A stretch of DNA of 64,000 nt from Pseudomonas citri (GTDB lineage: Bacteria; Pseudomonadota; Gammaproteobacteria; Pseudomonadales; Pseudomonadaceae). Shown here one piece after another: positions 34,950 through 43,292 of the stretch. A program made the position numbers and the translations under genes. The notes under the pieces were generated by a model, which saw only the letters and a list, made by a program, of their open reading frames with translations, made no database searches and was not told the DNA's origin. Numbering within the stretch: position 1 is the first letter of the stretch; every line of letters begins with the position of its first letter. Location of the stretch: the NCBI RefSeq assembly GCF_025336485.1, contig NZ_JAODAB010000005.1, positions 124,001-188,000 on the forward strand. The letters run 5' to 3'.

Positions 34950-36445
34950 TGGCAGATACACAACAGGTAGAGAAAAAAGCGGTGCTGCTGACCGGCATCG
35001 ATGAGCTGTCGCCCAAGCTCGCCGGCCTTCGGGCGAAGGTCCAGGGCTTCAAGCAGAACCTCGATGCGATCGGTCTCGGCAATCTGGATATTTCCGGACT
35101 GCTGCCGGACGGGGGGATCGCCAAGCCGTTCATGGAAGGGCTCAAGTCGGCGGTGGCGTTCAAGGGTGAAGTCGCTGAGGTGAACGCGGTGGCCGGCGCC
35201 GTACAGGCACCGGCAGCGCCGTTGGTGGCGGCACAGAACCTGGATGGATTGAAGACTTCCATCGGCAATGTGTCGTTGCAGTTCGGCTCGGCGCTGATGC
35301 CCGCGGTCAATGCGCTCACGGTCGGTCTACAGCCGATGATCGGCGGTGTGGCCCAGGTGCTGCAGGACAATCCGCAACTGGTGCAGGGCCTGGCGGCGGG
35401 TGCCGTGGCATTCAGCGCGATCCAGAGCGCCGTCAGCGGTGCAAGCCAGGCCCTCGAAGTGGTCAGCCTGGCGTTGAAGATGAACCCCATTGGCCTGATC
35501 GCCATGGGCATCGCCTTGGCGGCAGGGATGATCATCGCCTACTGGGAACCGATCTCCGCGTTCTTCGCCGGGCTCTGGCAACGGCTTGCGCCCATCGTTT
35601 TGCCGATGGCCGAGTTCTTCAAGACGGTGTTCGCCTTTACCCCGATGGGGCAGGTAATCAGTAACTGGGGGCCGATCAGCAGTTTCTTTGGCGCGTTGTG
35701 GAACGTGCTCGTGGCGGCAGCGACGCCTGTCATCGGTTTCATGCAGACGCTGTTCGCCTGGTCGCCCCTGGGTTTGATCATCAACAACTGGGGCCCCCTG
35801 ACGGGGTTGTTCTCGGCCATCTGGGATCTGCTCAAGGCGTTGACCGTGCCGGTGATGGACGTGCTTCAAGGGCTTTTCAACTGGACGCCGTTGGGCCTGA
35901 TCATCGCCAACTGGGGCTCCCTCGTGGAGGTATTCGCCGGGATCTGGGAAGGCCTGCGCAGTCAGGTGTCAATCATGCTGGCGGTGTTTGGCGGGCTGTT
36001 CGACTGGTCGCCCATCGAAGGCCTCACAAAGCAGTGGGGGCCGGTGGGTGAGTGGTTCAGTCAGTGGTGGGACCAGCTGCAGGGTGTGATCGCGCCGATC
36101 AAGGCGTTCTTCAACGGTGGTTTTGGCGAGGTCATCACCACGTTCACCGGCGAGGTCCAAGGACTGGCCGAAGCGCAGCAGAAGACCAATGCCGAAGGCA
36201 AGGGTGAACTGGCGCCGGCGTTTTTTGGTAGCGCCGGTGCGTTGCCGCAGACCTCCAGTGCGTTGGTGCAACAAAGCGCTGCGAACAACCGCACACAACT
36301 CGAAGGCGGCCTGACCGTGCGCTTCGAAAACGCGCCGGCCGGTTTGCGCGCCGAGCCTCCGCAAACCAATCAACCCGGTCTGGCGGTGAGTTCGCGCATC
36401 GGTTATCGCTCTCTGTCCGCAGGAGGTTCCAATGAGCTGGCGTGA
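34949..36445 (+). CDS. Tail tape-measure protein (module 2)
   Basis: The 498-residue protein has a helical N-terminal part with hydrophobic segments (LIAMGIALAAGMIIAYW at about 185-205). It then has about four tandem repeats of roughly 40 residues built on the phrase (W/F)(S/T)P(L/M)G-x-I-I-x-NWGP (TPMGQVISNWGP, SPLGLIINNWGP, TPLGLIIANWGS, then SPIEGLTKQWGP). Such repeats set length in many tape measures. It predicts a tail of roughly 75 nm, shorter than module 1. GTG one codon upstream is an alternative start. Confidence 0.88.
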   Translation: MADTQQVEKKAVLLTGIDELSPKLAGLRAKVQGFKQNLDAIGLGNLDISGLLPDGGIAKPFMEGLKSAVAFKGEVAEVNAVAGAVQAPAAPLVAAQNLDGLKTSIGNVSLQFGSALMPAVNALTVGLQPMIGGVAQVLQDNPQLVQGLAAGAVAFSAIQSAVSGASQALEVVSLALKMNPIGLIAMGIALAAGMIIAYWEPISAFFAGLWQRLAPIVLPMAEFFKTVFAFTPMGQVISNWGPISSFFGALWNVLVAAATPVIGFMQTLFAWSPLGLIINNWGPLTGLFSAIWDLLKALTVPVMDVLQGLFNWTPLGLIIANWGSLVEVFAGIWEGLRSQVSIMLAVFGGLFDWSPIEGLTKQWGPVGEWFSQWWDQLQGVIAPIKAFFNGGFGEVITTFTGEVQGLAEAQQKTNAEGKGELAPAFFGSAGALPQTSSALVQQSAANNRTQLEGGLTVRFENAPAGLRAEPPQTNQPGLAVSSRIGYRSLSAGGSNELA

Positions 36446-37670
36446 CCGTTTGTTGCCGGCGTCGTTTCGCGGCGTCGGGTTCTGGGTCGACCAGGCGAAA
36501 ACCCCGGTGGGGCACAAGGGCCAGTTGCATGAGTACCCACAGCGCGACCAGCCGTTTTTCGAAGGGCTGGGCCAGCAGGCGAAGATCCATGAACTGACCG
36601 CGTTTATCGTCGGCCCCGATTGCCTGGAGCAGCGCGACAAGCTGCTCAAGGCGCTGGAGCAAGGCAGCGGCGAACTGGTGCACCCTTGGCTGGGACGGAT
36701 GCAGGTCAAGGTCGGCGAGTGTGACATGACCCAGACCCGCCAGGATGGCGGGCTGGTCACGTTTGCCCTGAAGTTCTATCCCGACCAGCCGCTGCAATTC
36801 CCCTCGGCCGCGATCAATAGCCAGAAACTGTTGCTGGTGTCGGCTGACAGCTTCCTGGGGGCGGCGGTGCGGCGTTTTGAAGACGCGATGACCTTGATCA
36901 AGGCCGCGCGGATCGGCATCGCTGACTTGCGCAACAGTCTCAAGGAGGTATACGGCGTTATCGAGCAGGAGCTGAAGCCGTTGATCGAGGTCTATGGGCA
37001 ACTCAGCGATCTGGTCAAGGCGGTAAAGGAGCTGCCCAAGGAAGTGGCGGCCGAGTTCAAGGGGTTGGTGGGGGACATCCGGGAGTTGAAGGACTTTGCC
37101 CGTGACGGCTATCGCGGCGTGATTGCCAGCGTGTCGCAACAGGTCGAAGCCATTCGCCGGTCGGACGCACCCAAACTCACCACCGGCAAGGACACCACGG
37201 CGGCGGCCCAGGCCGTGGCCGATCTGGTCCAGGACACGCTGCTGGTACAGGCTGCGCAATGGATTGCGGCGATGCCCGTGGCGGCGCCGGTGGTCAAGCT
37301 CGGCGCTACGCCTTCAGTGGCGCAGCAGGCCGTGCAGCCGATCCGGCGTCGGGACGTGCCGGTGGCCGACGATGTGCTGGCCCTGCGCGATGCCCTCAAC
37401 GAAGCGATCTGGCAGGCCTCCCTCAAGGCCGATCCGGATCACTATCAGGCGTTGAACCACCTGCGTCAGCAAATGGCTGCGCACCTGACGGCGGTGGCGT
37501 CGTCGGGTGTCAGGTTGATCAACCTGTCGTTCAAGCAAAGCCTGCCGGCGCTGGTGGTGGCTTATCAGCAATTTGCCGATGCCACCCGGGTGACCGAAGT
37601 GATCCAGCGCAACGGCGTAGCCCACCCGGGTTTCCTGCCGCCCAATGACCTGAAAGTCTCGGGGGAGTAA
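36432..37670 (+). CDS. DNA circularisation/gpN-like baseplate protein (module 2)
   Basis: The 412-residue protein has the N-terminal domain named after Mu gpN (RDRLLPASFRGVGFWVDQAK ... LHEYPQRDQPFFEGLG), then a long helical part and the C-terminal VASSGVRLINLSFKQSLPAL block. In Mu-type tails it belongs to the tail tip, despite the DNA-circularisation domain name. It overlaps the tape-measure gene by 14 bases. Confidence 0.87.
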   Translation: MSWRDRLLPASFRGVGFWVDQAKTPVGHKGQLHEYPQRDQPFFEGLGQQAKIHELTAFIVGPDCLEQRDKLLKALEQGSGELVHPWLGRMQVKVGECDMTQTRQDGGLVTFALKFYPDQPLQFPSAAINSQKLLLVSADSFLGAAVRRFEDAMTLIKAARIGIADLRNSLKEVYGVIEQELKPLIEVYGQLSDLVKAVKELPKEVAAEFKGLVGDIRELKDFARDGYRGVIASVSQQVEAIRRSDAPKLTTGKDTTAAAQAVADLVQDTLLVQAAQWIAAMPVAAPVVKLGATPSVAQQAVQPIRRRDVPVADDVLALRDALNEAIWQASLKADPDHYQALNHLRQQMAAHLTAVASSGVRLINLSFKQSLPALVVAYQQFADATRVTEVIQRNGVAHPGFLPPNDLKVSGE

Positions 37671-37673
37671 GCC

Positions 37674-38714
37674 ATGAGCGAGCTCGACAATACCGTCACG
37701 CTCACCGTCGGCGGGCTGGACTACGGCGGCTGGAAAAGCGTGGAAATCAGTGCGGACCTGGAGCGTCAGTTCCGCACTTTCAAACTCGACATCACCTGGC
37801 AATGGCCGGGGCAGACCCAGGCAGTGCCGATCCGTCCCGGTGATGAATGCCAGGTGCGCATCGGTGCCGACCTGGTGCTCAGCGGCTACGTGTTCAAGGC
37901 CCCGGTCAGCTATGACGGGCGCCAGATCACGCTGAGCATCGAAGGCGGTTCCAGGACCCAGGACCTGGTGGATTGCGCAGCGATCAATCGTCCGAGCCAA
38001 TGGCGCGGGCAGACGGTACTGAGCATCGTCCAGGCCCTGGCGTCGCAATACGGCGTCGGGGTGCTCAGCGAGATCCCGGAAACCGCTCGGTTGAGTCAGC
38101 ACAGCATCGTGCCGGGGGAAACGGTCTTCCAGTCCATTGACCGCCTGTTGACGTTGTTCCGGGTGTTTTCCACCGACGACGCCGAAGGTCGCGTACTGCT
38201 GGCCAAACCCGGCAGCGGTGGGCGGGCCAGTGATGTGCTGGAGCTGGGCAAGAACATTCTTTCGGGCAACGCGCCGATGGATTACAGCCAGGTGTTCTCC
38301 GAATACCGCGTCATCGGTCAGCACAAGGGCAGCGACCAGCAGAGCGGGGCGGCGGTGAGTGAAGTCTCCGGCACCGCCACCGACCTGAGTTTCAAGCGCA
38401 AGCGGGTGACGGTCATCAGCGAGAGCGCCCAGTTGACGTTCGAACTGGCCCAGCAACGGGCCGACTGGGAAAGCGCCATCCGCACCGGCCGTGCCCTCAC
38501 CACGACCTACCGTGTACAGGGCTGGCGCCAGGCTAATGGCGACTTGTGGCGGCACAACACCCTGGTGCGGGTGATCGACCCGGTGTTGGGTTTCGATGGC
38601 GACATGCTGATTTCCAAAGTCACCTATTCGCTGTCCGCGCAAGGCTCGATCACCACCTTGCAAGTCTCCCCGCCCCATACGTTCGACGCAAGCCCGGTCA
38701 AGCCCAAGTCCTGA
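37674..38714 (+). CDS. Baseplate hub, Mu gp44/gpP type (module 2)
   Basis: The 346-residue protein (VTLTVGGLDYGGWKSVEISA ... WPGQTQAVPIRPGDECQVRI ... VVDC-like AAINRPSQWRGQTVLSIVQA) matches the Mu gp44 hub, the module 2 counterpart of gpD. Position after gpN and before the spike gene agrees. Confidence 0.87.
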   Translation: MSELDNTVTLTVGGLDYGGWKSVEISADLERQFRTFKLDITWQWPGQTQAVPIRPGDECQVRIGADLVLSGYVFKAPVSYDGRQITLSIEGGSRTQDLVDCAAINRPSQWRGQTVLSIVQALASQYGVGVLSEIPETARLSQHSIVPGETVFQSIDRLLTLFRVFSTDDAEGRVLLAKPGSGGRASDVLELGKNILSGNAPMDYSQVFSEYRVIGQHKGSDQQSGAAVSEVSGTATDLSFKRKRVTVISESAQLTFELAQQRADWESAIRTGRALTTTYRVQGWRQANGDLWRHNTLVRVIDPVLGFDGDMLISKVTYSLSAQGSITTLQVSPPHTFDASPVKPKS

Positions 38715-38735
38715 GCCGGGCGCCGAAGCCTTGGG

Positions 38736-38749
38736 GAGCGGGCTCGCTC
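38736..38749. repeat. Degenerate REP hairpin within module 2
   Basis: GAGCG (38736-38740) and CGCTC (38745-38749) in a REP-like context fill the only sizeable gap (113 bases) between baseplate genes of module 2. Confidence 0.45.
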
Positions 38750-38827
38750 GCAATAGCGGCGGTACAGCCACCGCCAACTTCGACTGGCACCCCGCCTGGC
38801 CACAATCCGATTTCCGAAGGAACCAAA

Positions 38828-39337
38828 ATGAGCCTACTGACCCGCCTCCTGGCGCGCGGCACTGTCGTGCTCGCCAATTCCGCTTCCAAACTGCAGTCGC
38901 TGCAGATGCGCCTCACTGCCGGTGAAGTGAACGACGACATGGAGCACTTCGAACCCTACGGCTTCACCAGCAACCCCCTCGCTGGCGCGGAGGGCATTGC
39001 CACGTTCCTGGGCGGTGACCGCTCCCACGCCGTGGTCCTGGTGGTCGCCGACCGCCGTTTCCGCCTCAAGGCCCTGGCCCCCGGCGAAGTGGCGATCTAC
39101 ACCGACGAAGGCGACCGGATCCATTTCAAGCGCGGCCGTGTGATCGACATCGACACCGCCACCCTGAACATCCGCGCCAGCAGCGCGGTGAACATCGACA
39201 GCCCCGTGATCAATCACACCGGCAAGATCGTTTCCCAAGGCGACCAGATCGCCGGTGGCGTCAGCCAGATCAAGCATGTACATGTCGGCGTACAAGCCGG
39301 CAACGGCCAGACCGGTGCGCCGGCGGGGGGGCAATGA
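38828..39337 (+). CDS. Baseplate spike, Mu gp45 type (module 2)
   Basis: The 169-residue protein has an N-terminal MSLLTRLLARGTVVLANSAS, an OB-fold (ATFLGGDRSHAVVLVVADRR, GEVAIYTDEGDRIHFKRG) and a C-terminal beta-helix ending in KHVHVGV, whose HxH may bind the apex iron known in Mu and P2 spikes. AAGGAACC precedes ATG 38828; the longer frame overlaps the hub gene. Confidence 0.88.
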   Translation: MSLLTRLLARGTVVLANSASKLQSLQMRLTAGEVNDDMEHFEPYGFTSNPLAGAEGIATFLGGDRSHAVVLVVADRRFRLKALAPGEVAIYTDEGDRIHFKRGRVIDIDTATLNIRASSAVNIDSPVINHTGKIVSQGDQIAGGVSQIKHVHVGVQAGNGQTGAPAGGQ

Positions 39338-39735
39338 TGTTCATCAGCCAGAACCTGCACGCCGCGTTGATCCGCTCGGTGTTGATCAGCCTGTTCACCT
39401 GGCGCCGCGCCGCTGACGATGACGCCGTCGATGACGAGGAGCGTTTCGGCTGGTGGGGCGACACCTTTCCTACGGTCGCCGATGACCGCATCGGCTCGCG
39501 GCTGTGGCTGCTGCGCCGGGTCAAGCTGACCCGCCAGACCCAGCTCGACGCCGAGTTCTATGCCCGCGAAGCCTTGCAGTGGTTGATCGACGACGGTCAT
39601 TGCAGCGCCATCGACATCATCAGCGAACGCCTCGACGCCCAGCGCCTGAACCTGCGCACCGTCCTGACCCTGGCCGACGGCCAGCGCCTGGACATCAATC
39701 CCGATAACAGTTGGCAGGTGACCTATGCCGTTTGA
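39334..39735 (+). CDS. Baseplate wedge, Mu gp46 type (module 2)
   Basis: The 133-residue protein has the gp46 blocks RFGWWGDTFPTVADDRIGSR, LWLLRRVKLTRQT and the C-terminal LNLRTVLTLADGQRLD. It is the module 2 counterpart of gpW. Two adjacent ATGs (39334, 39337) are possible starts; it overlaps both neighbours. Confidence 0.9.
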   Translation: MMFISQNLHAALIRSVLISLFTWRRAADDDAVDDEERFGWWGDTFPTVADDRIGSRLWLLRRVKLTRQTQLDAEFYAREALQWLIDDGHCSAIDIISERLDAQRLNLRTVLTLADGQRLDINPDNSWQVTYAV

Positions 39736-40765
39736 AACCCCTTCGCTGCCGGTGCTGATCAAGCGCGCCCAAAGCGACCTGGCCAGCGATTCGTTGCGCC
39801 AGTCCGATGCTCAAGTGTTGGCCCGCACCCTGGGTGGCGCAGCCTATGGCCTGTACGGCTACCTGGACTGGATCGCCGAACAGATCCTGCCGGACAAGGC
39901 CGATGAATCGACCCTGGAGCGCATCGCCGCCCTGCGGCTGAACCAGGCGCGCAAAGCCGCCCAGGCGGCCAACGGCACAGTCAGTTTCACCGCTACCGCC
40001 GGTGCGGTGCTGGATGTCGACACGCTGCTGCAATCCGCTGACGGCCGCGCCTATAAAGTGACCACCGCCCGCACCACCGGCAACGGCCTCAACACCACCA
40101 CCGTCGCCGCGCTGGAGGCCGGCAGCCTGGGCAACGCCGATGCTGGCCTGGTCCTTACGCCGATACAGCCGATCCTTGGCATCTCCAGCAGCTTCACCGT
40201 GCTGGCACCGGGGTTGACCGGTGGCGTCGCCCGGGAAAGCCTCGAGTCCCTGCGGACCAGGGTGATCCGTTCTTACCGCATTGTTCCCCATGGCGGCTCG
40301 GCCCAGGACTATGAAACCTGGGCTCTGGAATGCGCCGGCATTACCCGCGCCTGGTGCCGCGGTAGCTACCTGGGACCCGGCACCGTCGGCCTGTTCGTCA
40401 TGCGTGACGACGATCCGCAACCGATTCCCAGTGCCGAGCAACTGGAGGAGGTCCGGGCCTACATCGAGCCCCTGCGCCCGGTTACCGCCGAAGTGCATGT
40501 GCTGGCGCCGGTGCAGGTTCCTGTGACCTACAGGCTGCACATCACCCCGGACACCAGCGCCGTGCGCGCCGCCATCGAGGCCCAGTTGCGTGACCTGCAC
40601 AACCGTGAAGCCGGCCTCGGCGAACCCCTGTTGTTGACTCACATCGCCGAAGCCATCAGCAGCGCCACCGGCGAAACCGATCACACCCTCGCCGCGCCGA
40701 GCGCCAACGTGGTAGCAGCGAGCAATCAGTTGCTGACGTTTGGAGGCTGCGTATGGCTGGAATAA
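39725..40765 (+). CDS. Baseplate J-like wedge, Mu gp47 type (module 2)
   Basis: The 346-residue protein has the baseplate_J signature: LPVLIKRAQSDLASDSL, AYGLYGYLDWIAEQILPDKA, a central domain of repeated TV-rich strands and ETWALECAGITRAWCRGSYL. The C-terminal domain includes GLGEPLLLTHIAEAISSATG. It overlaps gp46 and gp48 by 11-13 bases. Confidence 0.92.
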   Translation: MPFETPSLPVLIKRAQSDLASDSLRQSDAQVLARTLGGAAYGLYGYLDWIAEQILPDKADESTLERIAALRLNQARKAAQAANGTVSFTATAGAVLDVDTLLQSADGRAYKVTTARTTGNGLNTTTVAALEAGSLGNADAGLVLTPIQPILGISSSFTVLAPGLTGGVARESLESLRTRVIRSYRIVPHGGSAQDYETWALECAGITRAWCRGSYLGPGTVGLFVMRDDDPQPIPSAEQLEEVRAYIEPLRPVTAEVHVLAPVQVPVTYRLHITPDTSAVRAAIEAQLRDLHNREAGLGEPLLLTHIAEAISSATGETDHTLAAPSANVVAASNQLLTFGGCVWLE

Positions 40766-41352
40766 GAACCGCCGAGCAGTACCAGGCCCAACTGCGCAGC
40801 CTGCTGCCTAGCGGCCTGGCGTGGAACCCGGAGCGGGTACCGGAACTGGAACAGGTGCTGGAAGGCATCGCTCAGGAACTGGCGCGTGTTGATGCGCGTG
40901 CTGCTGATTTACTCAATGAAATGGATCCGGCGGGGGTGAGTGAACTGGTGCCGGATTGGGAGGCGGTCATGAGCCTGCCTGATCCTTGTCTCGGCCTGAA
41001 TCCTGTCTTTGAAGACAGGCGATTGGCGGTACGTCGACGGTTGATTGAGGTCGGTGGCCTGAGTATGTCGCGTTTCATCGACATCGCGGTTAGTCAGGGC
41101 TACCCCGATGCATTCATTTCCGAGCACAGAGCGCCTCGTATGGGGCGCTCTCGTTTTGGTGCGGCGCGTTTCGGTACTTGGAATGCGCAGTTTATGTGGA
41201 CTGTCAATACGGGCAGCCGGCAGCGGCAGGGCAGGCGCTTCGGCGCAAGCTATTGGGGGGAGCGGTTCGGAGTGAATCCCGGAAATCCGCTCGAATGTCA
41301 GATTCGGCGCGCTGCGCCCGCGAACACTTTTGTGCAAATCAATTATAAATGA
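40753..41352 (+). CDS. Tail protein, Mu gp48 / DUF2313 type (module 2)
   Basis: The 199-residue protein has the DUF2313 core LLPSGLAWNPERVPELEQVL, DPAGVSELVPDWEAVMSLPD, the DRRLAVRRRLIEVGGLS motif, and FVQINYK at the end. It connects the wedge to the fibre. The base composition starts to become AT-richer in its last third. Confidence 0.88.
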   Translation: MAGIRTAEQYQAQLRSLLPSGLAWNPERVPELEQVLEGIAQELARVDARAADLLNEMDPAGVSELVPDWEAVMSLPDPCLGLNPVFEDRRLAVRRRLIEVGGLSMSRFIDIAVSQGYPDAFISEHRAPRMGRSRFGAARFGTWNAQFMWTVNTGSRQRQGRRFGASYWGERFGVNPGNPLECQIRRAAPANTFVQINYK

Positions 41353-41362
41353 GGGATGAAAC

Positions 41363-42154
41363 ATGGACTTTCCGAAAAGCGTACCAAGCGTTGGTTTGGT
41401 CGATGGGAAATTTTTGGACGAGGATGAGATTGCAGGTACTCCCGGTTCGTTGATTCCGGCGCAATGGGGCAACTCCGTCACAGACGAGCTGTTGAATGTA
41501 ATTATCTCTGCAGGTCTCACGCCTGACGAAAATAATGATGCTCAGCTTCTTGCAGCGATCAATGCCAAAATTGTTGGCGCGATCCCGGCATCTCCGCCAG
41601 ATGCTTCGATGACCGAGAAAGGCCTCGTTGAGTTGGCAACGAACTTTGAGACCCAAACAGGAATAGATGCCCTGCGTGCGGTCACCCCGGCCGGACTTGC
41701 TTCTCGCACAGCTACGGAAACCCGTGCTGGTATCGTTGAGCTGGCTACGAGCGTAGAAACTCAAGCAGGATCAGATACTGTCCGCGCGGTTCACCCTGCC
41801 GGACTTCAAAATAAAATTTCAGGGGTGGTATCGGGACAATATCCAATTACCCCTGGCGCTCAGGCCGTATTTAATCACAATCTGGGTGTAGTACCGTTCT
41901 TGGTCGAGTTCAATTTTGTGTGTATCGCGGCAGAAGGTGGATGGTCAGTCGGCGATGTTGTTCACCGCGGTAACTGGTATCAGAACTCCTCAGGCACTGA
42001 TATCTCGGTCGGAACCTACTGGTACGGAGAGACCTCCACACAAGTTACGCTAGGGCTCGGATCCGTAGTCATGTTACTGCCTACTAAAACCAACGGCTTT
42101 AGATTTACTGCCACGGCGGCGAATTGGAGATTTACTGTGAGGGTTATAGGATGA
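41363..42154 (+). CDS. Tail fibre, receptor-binding (module 2)
   Basis: The 263-residue protein has two phage tail-fibre repeats (EKGLVELATNFETQTGIDAL and RAGIVELATSVETQAGSDTV, about residues 85-150) and an unrelated, Ser/Thr/Trp-rich C-terminus (about 155-263) that should bind the receptor. It is much shorter than the module 1 fibre and its DNA is AT-richer than the baseplate genes. Its killing range should differ from that of module 1. Confidence 0.85.
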   Translation: MDFPKSVPSVGLVDGKFLDEDEIAGTPGSLIPAQWGNSVTDELLNVIISAGLTPDENNDAQLLAAINAKIVGAIPASPPDASMTEKGLVELATNFETQTGIDALRAVTPAGLASRTATETRAGIVELATSVETQAGSDTVRAVHPAGLQNKISGVVSGQYPITPGAQAVFNHNLGVVPFLVEFNFVCIAAEGGWSVGDVVHRGNWYQNSSGTDISVGTYWYGETSTQVTLGLGSVVMLLPTKTNGFRFTATAANWRFTVRVIG

Positions 42155-42342
42155 ACAAACAGCTGAAATTTTTCTCAGATATTAACGGCACCTATTTGGG
42201 CGCTATGGGGGGCGAGTTGTTGCCGGGTTCTCCGCATCCTTTTCCCGAGGGAGTAGAGGTCAAATCCGCTCCGAATAGCATGAGTGATCACTGGGACTTT
42301 GTTCTTGAAGTATGGATGCAGTCAGGCGGTGGCATAGAATGA
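42151..42342 (+). CDS. Small protein after the module 2 fibre, 63 residues
   Basis: The frame starts inside the fibre stop (ATGA overlap) and encodes MNKQLKFFSDINGTYLGAMG ... DHWDFVLEVWMQSGGG. Position suggests a fibre-associated or fibre-assembly protein, but it is far shorter than the usual Tfa chaperone and I do not recognise it. Confidence 0.6.
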   Translation: MNKQLKFFSDINGTYLGAMGGELLPGSPHPFPEGVEVKSAPNSMSDHWDFVLEVWMQSGGGIE

Positions 42343-42432
42343 ACGGCTAAGAGAATATATAAATTTCTGCTGTTGTTCTCGAAAAGATTTTAGCGAGAGT
42401 TCAGTCTCTTGATAATAACAAAAAGCGACTTT

Positions 42433-42465
42433 GCTATCGGACCAACACTTTTTGGTCGCGATAGC
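42433..42465. terminator. Hairpin between tail fibre and the inverted cassette
   Basis: GCTATCGGACCAA (42433-42445) pairs with TTGGTCGCGATAGC (42452-42465) with one bulged base. It lies just past the stop of the minus-strand hydrolase gene and between convergent genes. On the minus strand it is followed by AAAGTCGCTTTTTG, so it may end the cassette transcript. Confidence 0.6.
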
Positions 42466-42467
42466 TG

Positions 42468-43292
42468 TTATTTGGGGGCGGACATCTGTGTGCCTACACC
42501 AGCAGCCTCTCGTTGTCGATCCAAGGCCCAGGCCGCAGCCATTTGATGCTCGCTCGTCGAGTGTCCTTTCCTTGGTGTCAATACCGCCATTAGATCGACA
42601 GATTCCGAGTTTTCGGATTTTGTTACCCCAGTGATAAGAGATAGGGCCTCCGCTGTACCGACACGGTCGTCATCATTGTTTATCTGGATAAAGATATGTT
42701 TCTTAGCCAGAGTCGAGTAATTGGCTTTGAGAGAGTACAGCTCTCTCGGCGCTTTCGATTCTCTAAATTCGCTTAAGCGGAATATGTCCGTGACAGGTGC
42801 CAAAGCAATTACGGTGGTAACCTCTGGTATTTCAGAGGCGACTCTCATTGCAAGATAGCCGCCGCGAGATACGCCAAGTACGCCGATTGTCGAAGCGTCA
42901 GCGATCCCTTTATCCTTTACGGTGGTTATCACGCTTCGCAACTTGGCAATGTAAGGTAAGAAAATATCCGTTCCGCTATCGTTAGCTCGTTTGTTCCAGC
43001 ACGCTAGACCACTAGGTTCTTTATTTTTTGTATCCTTTCCATGACAAGTTGCATCTATTGCAATTAGTGTGTAGCCCGCGTTTCGAAGCGTAATGCTCGT
43101 GTCGGAATATTTGTCGCTTAAAGACTCGGCAATATCAGTGGTGATTACAACGAGGATGGGCTTGCCCTTGAGACCTTGCTGATAGCCATACTCGACGCCG
43201 TCGGTGGTTGATAAGGTTTGGAAGTCAGCGGCATAGGCAGGCTGTGTGAGGATAGCGCTTACTGCCAGAGTCCAGAAGAATTTGTTTATCAT
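42468..43292 (-). CDS. Exported alpha/beta hydrolase (possible O-acyl esterase)
   Basis: The 274-residue protein has a signal peptide (MINKFFWTLAVSAILTQPAY, cut near AYA-A) and an alpha/beta-hydrolase fold: nucleophile Ser142 in GVSRGG, an acid in NNDDDR (about 207-209) and His244 in KGHST. The family contains prolyl-oligopeptidase-like and dienelactone-hydrolase-like esterases; the substrate is not known. ATG 43292 overlaps the acyltransferase stop by 4 bases, so the two are coupled. A periplasmic esterase paired with an O-acyltransferase suggests control of surface acylation. Composition is AT-richer than the tail genes. Confidence 0.8.
   Translation of the reverse strand: MINKFFWTLAVSAILTQPAYAADFQTLSTTDGVEYGYQQGLKGKPILVVITTDIAESLSDKYSDTSITLRNAGYTLIAIDATCHGKDTKNKEPSGLACWNKRANDSGTDIFLPYIAKLRSVITTVKDKGIADASTIGVLGVSRGGYLAMRVASEIPEVTTVIALAPVTDIFRLSEFRESKAPRELYSLKANYSTLAKKHIFIQINNDDDRVGTAEALSLITGVTKSENSESVDLMAVLTPRKGHSTSEHQMAAAWALDRQREAAGVGTQMSAPK

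Noticed and set aside
42431..42634. 67-codon plus-strand frame after the module 2 fibre
   Set aside because: It lies over a hairpin and the 3' end of the hydrolase gene on the other strand, which has a signal peptide and catalytic motifs.
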